A stretch of 9,961 nt of DNA, taken from Nitrososphaeria archaeon (lineage in GTDB: Archaea; Thermoproteota; Nitrososphaeria; Conexivisphaerales; UBA164). Position 1 is the stretch's first letter, and each line of letters opens with the position of its first letter. The stretch is from contig JARVJW010000086.1 of the NCBI GenBank assembly GCA_029775955.1, positions 1 through 9,961 of the forward strand, in the 5' to 3' direction. Of this stretch, positions 6,610 through 9,961 are shown in pieces. A program made the position numbers and the translations under genes. The notes under the pieces were generated by a model. That model was not told the DNA's origin. It saw only the letters and a program-made list of their open reading frames with translations, and searched no databases.

Positions 6610-7197
6610 TTAAGCGACCTCTTCAACCAGCCGGCCGTCTTTAGCTGCTTGTAAAATTATTTCCCTTATTTCAGCATCTGCATCCGTTTCTCCCAGCGTG
6701 AAATCTATGGCACTATTAAGCACGTTTTCTGCATCTTCATCTAGCATTGGAATAGATATTCCGGCCGAGGGCACAGATACGGTGCCCATTTCCTGCATTG
6801 CTTCATCTAACTGGCTTATCAGTAGGCTATACGCGTCAGAAATTCCCATCAAATATGGCTTTAGTTTATTCAATGATGCTGAAGACGCCTGCAATGCCAT
6901 TATTAACGATTTAAACTCTATCAAGCTCTCCAACCTTAGGGAAAGCTTCAATAAAAGCAAATCGATCCGGCCTACAAGGAGCGAAACCTGTCTTAGCACA
7001 ACATATTCATTTGCAAGGATCTTGGCTTCATCTTTACTGGGATTAATTGTTGATAGTTTTCCCTCCATTATTTGCATTTTGGATTTTATCCTGAGGTCCA
7101 AGTTTGCCAAGTTATAGCGGTATAAGGTAAGTTCCCTAAGGGCTTTCTTAAGCTCATTGCCACTCTTTTTCCTAAACGGGTTAAAAATAAATTTCAA
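6610..7197 (-). CDS. ESCRT-III/Snf7-like protein, diverged CdvB paralog
   Basis: This 195-residue, almost wholly helical protein has a strongly basic N-terminus (KFIFNPFRKKSGNELKK) suited to membranes. A long coiled-coil-like middle follows, then an acidic tail DEDAENVLNSAIDFTLGE that aligns with the EDAEKILAEAS tail of the neighbouring CdvB-like protein. A proline-containing stretch VSVPSAGISIPML just before the tail could be a MIT-interacting motif. There is no winged-helix domain. The start codon is TTG at 7197. The upstream in-frame codon two back is a stop (TAA), and GAGG sits about 9 nt before the TTG, so this start is well fixed. It is the first gene of a tight unit with Vps4. It probably forms mixed filaments with the upstream CdvB-like protein. 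Confidence 0.82.
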   Translation of the reverse strand: MKFIFNPFRKKSGNELKKALRELTLYRYNLANLDLRIKSKMQIMEGKLSTINPSKDEAKILANEYVVLRQVSLLVGRIDLLLLKLSLRLESLIEFKSLIMALQASSASLNKLKPYLMGISDAYSLLISQLDEAMQEMGTVSVPSAGISIPMLDEDAENVLNSAIDFTLGETDADAEIREIILQAAKDGRLVEEVA

Positions 7198-7241
7198 TTA
7201 TGTATGCCTCTTTATATTCGACCAATTTATTAATCAAAGTC

Positions 7242-7266
7242 AAAAAAAATTAACAAAAAGAAAAAA
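7242..7266 (-). terminator. Oligo-T terminator after the CdvB-like gene
   Basis: On the minus strand the 85-nt gap between the two ESCRT-III genes carries runs of T6, T5 and T8 within 25 nt. Archaeal RNA polymerase terminates at such oligo-T tracts without a strong hairpin. This would separate or attenuate the CdvB-like transcript from the downstream unit. An AT-rich stretch (AATATAAAG at about 7210-7218, minus strand) after it could help form a second promoter. Confidence 0.6.
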
Positions 7267-7282
7267 TTATATTAGTGCGCTC

Positions 7283-7933
7283 CTAGATTTGATGTTTTTC
7301 CCCTTCTGAAATTCCTAACGTCCCAATATCTGGAAGCTTTTCCTTCATTCTGGCTTCTGCCAAAGTGCTTGCTTCTGCCAATATTTTTTCTGCATCTTCA
7401 TTAGCACTTTCAAAGTTAAGTGTTGTTCCACTCATCTGTCCTGCATCTACCAGTATGCTGCTGAGCATTGAAGATATTTCTGATATTTCACCTTCTGCAG
7501 CTGGCATTATCTGTGTTAATCCTGCTCTTACGCTCCTTATAACTGACATGGCTGGTGCCAGTGTCACAACAACATCTCCCAAGTCAGTTACCGTGGAAAG
7601 TCTCGTAACTATTTGTTCAAGTGCAAGCCTTGCTTGGCTTATCATTTTATACATTTTCCTTATTTCTGCCAGTTCATTAGCATATACTGTTGCATGGTCT
7701 GTATCATGCTTCTGAAGGTAATTTACAATTTTTGAAAAGGTTGCGTTATCCTTCTCCTTTAGCTTGTTTGCTGTATTATCAAGCTTAGTTATCTGCATCT
7801 GCAGTTGCCTCGTTGCTTGCTCTATTCTTGGCTTCAGTGGCCCTTCTGGCCTTACAGCTCCCTTAAGTCTTGTTCCTACACTCTCCCCCTCTGGGGAACT
7901 CCACCTTTTAGCAAAATCGCTCATTGCAACCAT
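7283..7933 (-). CDS. cdvB: ESCRT-III protein, CdvB-like
   Basis: This ESCRT-III filament protein (216 residues) aligns in outline with Sulfolobus CdvB. It has a basic helical start (FAKRWSS...LKPRIEQATRQLQMQITKLD), then KLKEKDNATFSKIVNYLQKHD and ATVYANELAEIRKMYKMISQARLALEQI, the long hairpin typical of the Snf7 core. It ends with EDAEKILAEASTLAEARMKEKLPDIG. The LPDIG stretch sits where CdvB carries its MIM2 motif for the Vps4 MIT domain. The C-terminal winged-helix domain through which CdvB binds CdvA is missing, which agrees with the absence of CdvA here. The start could be the ATG at 7933 or the one at 7924 (MSDFAKRW). An AT-rich AAAATTAAAA is centred 26 bp upstream of the second, so a leaderless start there is possible. 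It is divergent from the TrmB-like gene. Confidence 0.87.
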   Translation of the reverse strand: MVAMSDFAKRWSSPEGESVGTRLKGAVRPEGPLKPRIEQATRQLQMQITKLDNTANKLKEKDNATFSKIVNYLQKHDTDHATVYANELAEIRKMYKMISQARLALEQIVTRLSTVTDLGDVVVTLAPAMSVIRSVRAGLTQIMPAAEGEISEISSMLSSILVDAGQMSGTTLNFESANEDAEKILAEASTLAEARMKEKLPDIGTLGISEGEKHQI

Positions 7934-8004
7934 ACTATCTTGGGTTTTAATTTTACCATTTTGTAACTAGGTTAATATGTAACCGCAGTAACACTATATG
8001 CAGG

Positions 8005-8042
8005 TGACATATTTTTGAGATAAAGGTCAAAAATAGTTGTCA
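8005..8042. promoter_or_regulatory. Imperfect inverted repeat between cdvB and the TrmB-like gene
   Basis: TGACATATTTTTGA (8005-8018) is mirrored by TCAAAAATAGTTGTCA (8027-8042). The inner 9 bp (TATTTTTGA/TCAAAAATA) and outer 5 bp (TGACA/TGTCA) are perfect, with two extra bases in the right arm. The size and its place in a divergent intergenic region suggest a dimeric regulator site, most simply for the adjacent TrmB-like protein, controlling one or both directions. Confidence 0.5.
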
Positions 8043-8051
8043 TATTGAATT

Positions 8052-8066
8052 ATAGCATTATGCTAT
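8052..8066. promoter_or_regulatory. 15-bp palindrome at the TrmB-like gene promoter
   Basis: ATAGCAT-T-ATGCTAT is a perfect 7-bp inverted repeat around one base, ending 12 bp before the ATG at 8079. It overlaps the expected TATA position (TTATAG, 8050-8055, about 26 bp upstream). A protein bound here would block TBP/TFB or the start site, consistent with autorepression. No ribosome binding site is seen, so the message is probably leaderless. Confidence 0.5.
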
Positions 8067-8078
8067 GATATATTTTAT

Positions 8079-9278
8079 ATGTCAGAATTAATCAAGATGA
8101 TTGGAAAGCTTAAGGACCTTGGCCTTACAGAATACGAGGCCCGGGTTTACCTTACACTTATAACTAAGGGTTCGCTGCAAGGCGGTGAGCTTGCAATTAA
8201 TTCTGGGGTACCAAGGACAAAGGTCTATGAATCTGTAAGGGGATTAATCAAAAAGAAGTTAGTTGAGGCTTATGGCAGGCCAAGGAAGTTCTCTGCTGTA
8301 TCAAGCCCAGAGCCATTTGAAATTATTATAGAACAGGAAGAAAGAAAGTTCAAAGAATTAAAATCATTGATAAGTGAAATAAGGTCCATGAGCCAGAAAA
8401 CGGGCATTAGTTCAGTAAAGGGATCATTCCAAATTATAAATGGCGGAGGAATAGAAAGCGTGGTTAACGATATGATAAGCAAAACCCGGGATAAAATAAC
8501 TTTTATAGTCAATTCTAATACCTTTGGGATAATAAAAAAATATGAGAGACAATTGATGTCGATGAGGCTTTCTGAAGTGAAGGTTAATGCTATTGTTTCC
8601 CCAAAGGACAGTGAATTGGTAAACGATGCGTCAACTTCTCTTTTACCCGTGCTTGTTGGTAATACCATCGATGGCCGCAGCGCAATCGTTAGTGATGACA
8701 GATATATGCTCCTTATAAACGAAGACAGCGGAACTGGAGTGCTAATAATGCTGCCCCAGCTTATAGGTTTAATTGACAAGTATGTTGTTGACCCCCTGAT
8801 TTTAAGTTCGATTGATATAAAAAGTTACATAAAACTGATAAACACTGGGTCTGCAGAGGAATTTTTCAATTTAAAAAATGACAAAAGTATTTTTGAAATT
8901 CTTTCACAAGCTGCATTTGAGAGTTTACCTGAAGAAGTGCTATGGCAAATTGGAGATAAAATGGTTGATATTTTTAAAACAAAAGTTCCCGCCCAGTTTG
9001 TTACATCTGAATTTAATCTGGCCATACCTATTTTTATCGAGCTGATTTCTTCTGATATAAAGGATGGTACGGTAAAGTATGATGAGCTGACAAAGATAAT
9101 TAATATCGAATACGCAGGCAAGGACAGTAACCTCCCAGTTTCGCCATGGCTTTTAATGTTAAAAGGGTACCTTAAATCAATCGGGCGTGACCTTCAAATA
9201 GTTGGACGCTTTCAAGTTGAAGACAAAACTATAATACAAATCAGATTGCCTTGGGAATTTCAGACAATAACATTATGA
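8079..9278 (+). CDS. TrmB-family transcriptional regulator, extended C-terminus
   Basis: Residues 8-75 form a TrmB winged helix (LKDLGLTEYEARVYLTLI, then GVPRTKVYESVRGLIKKKLV with VEAYGRPRKFSAV). A helical coiled linker follows (about 80-105, EQEERKFKELKSLISEIR). Residues about 112-245 form the phospholipase-D-like sensor part of this family. The remaining ~150 residues (about 250-399) are an additional domain that I do not recognise; no transmembrane segment is evident. TrmB proteins of archaea usually sense sugars or other small ligands and repress nearby genes. This one is divergent from the CdvB-like gene with inverted repeats between them. It may therefore autoregulate and control the ESCRT cluster, which would be an unusual target for the family. 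The ATG at 8079 is supported by the TATA-like sequence upstream and by homology starting at once. Confidence 0.87.
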   Translation: MSELIKMIGKLKDLGLTEYEARVYLTLITKGSLQGGELAINSGVPRTKVYESVRGLIKKKLVEAYGRPRKFSAVSSPEPFEIIIEQEERKFKELKSLISEIRSMSQKTGISSVKGSFQIINGGGIESVVNDMISKTRDKITFIVNSNTFGIIKKYERQLMSMRLSEVKVNAIVSPKDSELVNDASTSLLPVLVGNTIDGRSAIVSDDRYMLLINEDSGTGVLIMLPQLIGLIDKYVVDPLILSSIDIKSYIKLINTGSAEEFFNLKNDKSIFEILSQAAFESLPEEVLWQIGDKMVDIFKTKVPAQFVTSEFNLAIPIFIELISSDIKDGTVKYDELTKIINIEYAGKDSNLPVSPWLLMLKGYLKSIGRDLQIVGRFQVEDKTIIQIRLPWEFQTITL

Positions 9279-9507
9279 ATTGCAAACCTTTATCTATTTT
9301 ATAGCATCTATTGCATAGAGTAACATTAACGCACTGATCCATTTAAGAGCCCCTATTATTCCCTTTATCAGCTGCCTTAATGTAATTTATCAGGGGTTTT
9401 ATCCTACCTTGGCATAGGTAGGTATGCGTCGGTACTGGTGCAGACTCCCGCTCTTTAGACACACCTGCTAATGGAGAATGTATAATAGGATGGATGTGAA
9501 ATTATAA
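9279..9507. other. Intergenic region with a strong hairpin, no supported gene
   Basis: A perfect 7-bp hairpin, CCTACCT (9403-9409) and AGGTAGG (9416-9422) with a 6-nt loop, lies about 125 bp after the TrmB-like stop codon. It might be a transcript end or a transposon boundary. The minus strand is open from about 9500 to a TAA at 9343 (ending GRIKPLINYIKAADKGNNRG). The frame could be a gene tail cut by the insertion debris, but it has no recognisable family and could be chance. I see no RNA gene. Confidence 0.35.
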
Positions 9508-9720
9508 ATGGTTGGAAGAAATTGGGCTCCGGAGGAAAGGGTACGAATAGTCTATGAATACAAACATATCGCTTGCGGACCTGTGCAGGAAGTACAACCT
9601 CAACCCAAACGTGTTCTATCGTTGGAAGGAGGCAAGCTGGCTCTGACGGGTGCTCTGATCCCGCAAAGGAGGCTGAAATAAACAGGTTGAAATCAGCAGA
9701 TAAGAGATGCAAGAACGGAT
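9508..9720 (+). pseudogene. Broken IS3-type OrfA (helix-turn-helix transposase subunit)
   Basis: Successive segments in three frames spell one conserved protein. NWAPEERVRIVYE (from ATG 9508) continues as TNISLADLCRKYNLNPNV then FYRWKE (from 9560), then GGKLALTG (from 9631), then SDPAKEAEINRLKSADKR (from 9654). This is the HTH_Tnp_1 / IS3-family OrfA pattern: 'LCRKY..NPN.FYRWKE..LEGGK.AL' followed by a leucine-zipper-like region. Three frameshifts within about 210 bp show it is dead. No matching OrfB follows. A tnpB fragment begins instead, so one element has been joined to or inserted beside another. Confidence 0.8.
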
Positions 9721-9750
9721 TTCAAACATAATGCGCGATAGACAAACACT

Positions 9751-9961
9751 GTAGTTGTTGAGAATTTGAATATCAAAGGAATGGAGAGGAATCACAGACT
9801 TGCATAACAGACGAGTTGGTATCAAGGCCTGCTAAAATACAAATTAGCATGGAGAATTGATCGAGATAGGCAGGCTCGATCCGTCATCGAAGAATGCTTT
9901 AGATGCGAAAACGTGAAGCTCTCTAAAAGAATATTGTAATATGTGGTCTTTCAATTGACAT
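9751..9961 (+). pseudogene. tnpB: Broken tnpB (IS200/IS605), central part running off the window
   Basis: Starting at 9751 the frame reads VVVENLNIKGMERNHRLA, the RuvC-II block of TnpB with its catalytic Glu (normally IVVEDLNIKGM). A TAA follows at 9805-9807. It continues TSWYQGLLKYKLAW (normally SWYxFxxMLKYKAEW) and ECFRCENVKLSKRIL, the first CxxC of the zinc ribbon. A shifted frame at about 9855-9890 carries LIEIGRLDPSSK, the expected text before the zinc ribbon. A second stop at 9937-9939 precedes the final bases, which match the start of the window. The N-terminal half of TnpB is absent. The gene is dead in this copy. Confidence 0.8.

Noticed and set aside
7365..7715. 116-codon plus-strand frame opposite the CdvB-like gene
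   Set aside because: It is a shadow of the antisense of a helical, Ala/Glu-rich gene; its hydrophobic look (Ser/Ala/Leu) comes from that.
8270..9121. Two minus-strand frames inside the TrmB-like gene
   Set aside because: They are antisense to a clear wHTH protein, with low-complexity Ser/Ile composition and no motif.
9241..9342. 33-codon minus-strand frame with CxxC (MDQCVNVTLCNRCYK)
   Set aside because: It overlaps the end of the TrmB-like gene, is very short, lacks promoter or ribosome binding site and looks like chance.
9455..9825. Minus-strand frames of 69-85 codons over the right-edge IS debris
   Set aside because: The opposite strand carries recognisable OrfA and TnpB residues, so these are shadows.
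1..9961. CRISPR array, rRNA or a plasmid origin
   Set aside because: No regularly spaced repeats, no rRNA sequence and no replication initiator or iterons were seen. The identical 23-bp ends alone do not make this a plasmid.

Overview
The window looks like chromosomal DNA from an archaeon, most likely a Thermoplasmata-type euryarchaeon. The evidence is an archaeal/eukaryotic ribosomal protein eL40, an archaeal type IA topoisomerase, a TrmB-type regulator, two ESCRT-III (CdvB-like) genes with a Vps4/CdvC ATPase, and TATA boxes about 26 bp upstream of start codons with no leader. It is AT-rich. CdvA, which accompanies CdvB and CdvC in Sulfolobales, is not seen. The Thermoplasmata placement is inference from gene content; no 16S gene or other decisive marker is present.

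Layout: the left edge (1-189) is the C-terminal part of an IS200/IS605 TnpB, followed by about 590 bp with no convincing gene. Next is a minus-strand housekeeping cluster, in transcription order eL40 (rpl40e), tRNA-Val(GAC), topA and a 78-residue zinc-finger protein. The topA frame has no ordinary start codon after the tRNA; its nearest ATG lies inside the tRNA. About 500 bp of probable decayed sequence separates this from a plus-strand SPASM-type radical SAM gene (3786-4847) with a well-placed TATA box. Behind it lie a convergent 46-codon coding remnant and a hairpin-rich block resembling an IS605 end or omega-RNA without its tnpB.

The main system is on the minus strand from 7933 to 5182: a CdvB-like ESCRT-III protein, an oligo-T terminator, a second diverged ESCRT-III protein, a MIT-AAA Vps4 ATPase and a small four-cysteine protein of unknown function. 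The last three are tightly packed. Together they should encode a membrane-remodelling machine: ESCRT-III filaments and the ATPase that disassembles them. Divergent from this cluster is a 399-residue TrmB-like regulator (8079-9278). The intergenic region holds two inverted repeats that look like operators.

The right edge (9508-9961) is transposon debris: a frameshifted IS3-type OrfA and then a broken tnpB. The last 23 bases of the window are identical to the first 23, and the right-hand tnpB stops exactly where the left-hand one begins. This indicates either a contig bounded by an IS repeat or a circularly overlapping assembly.
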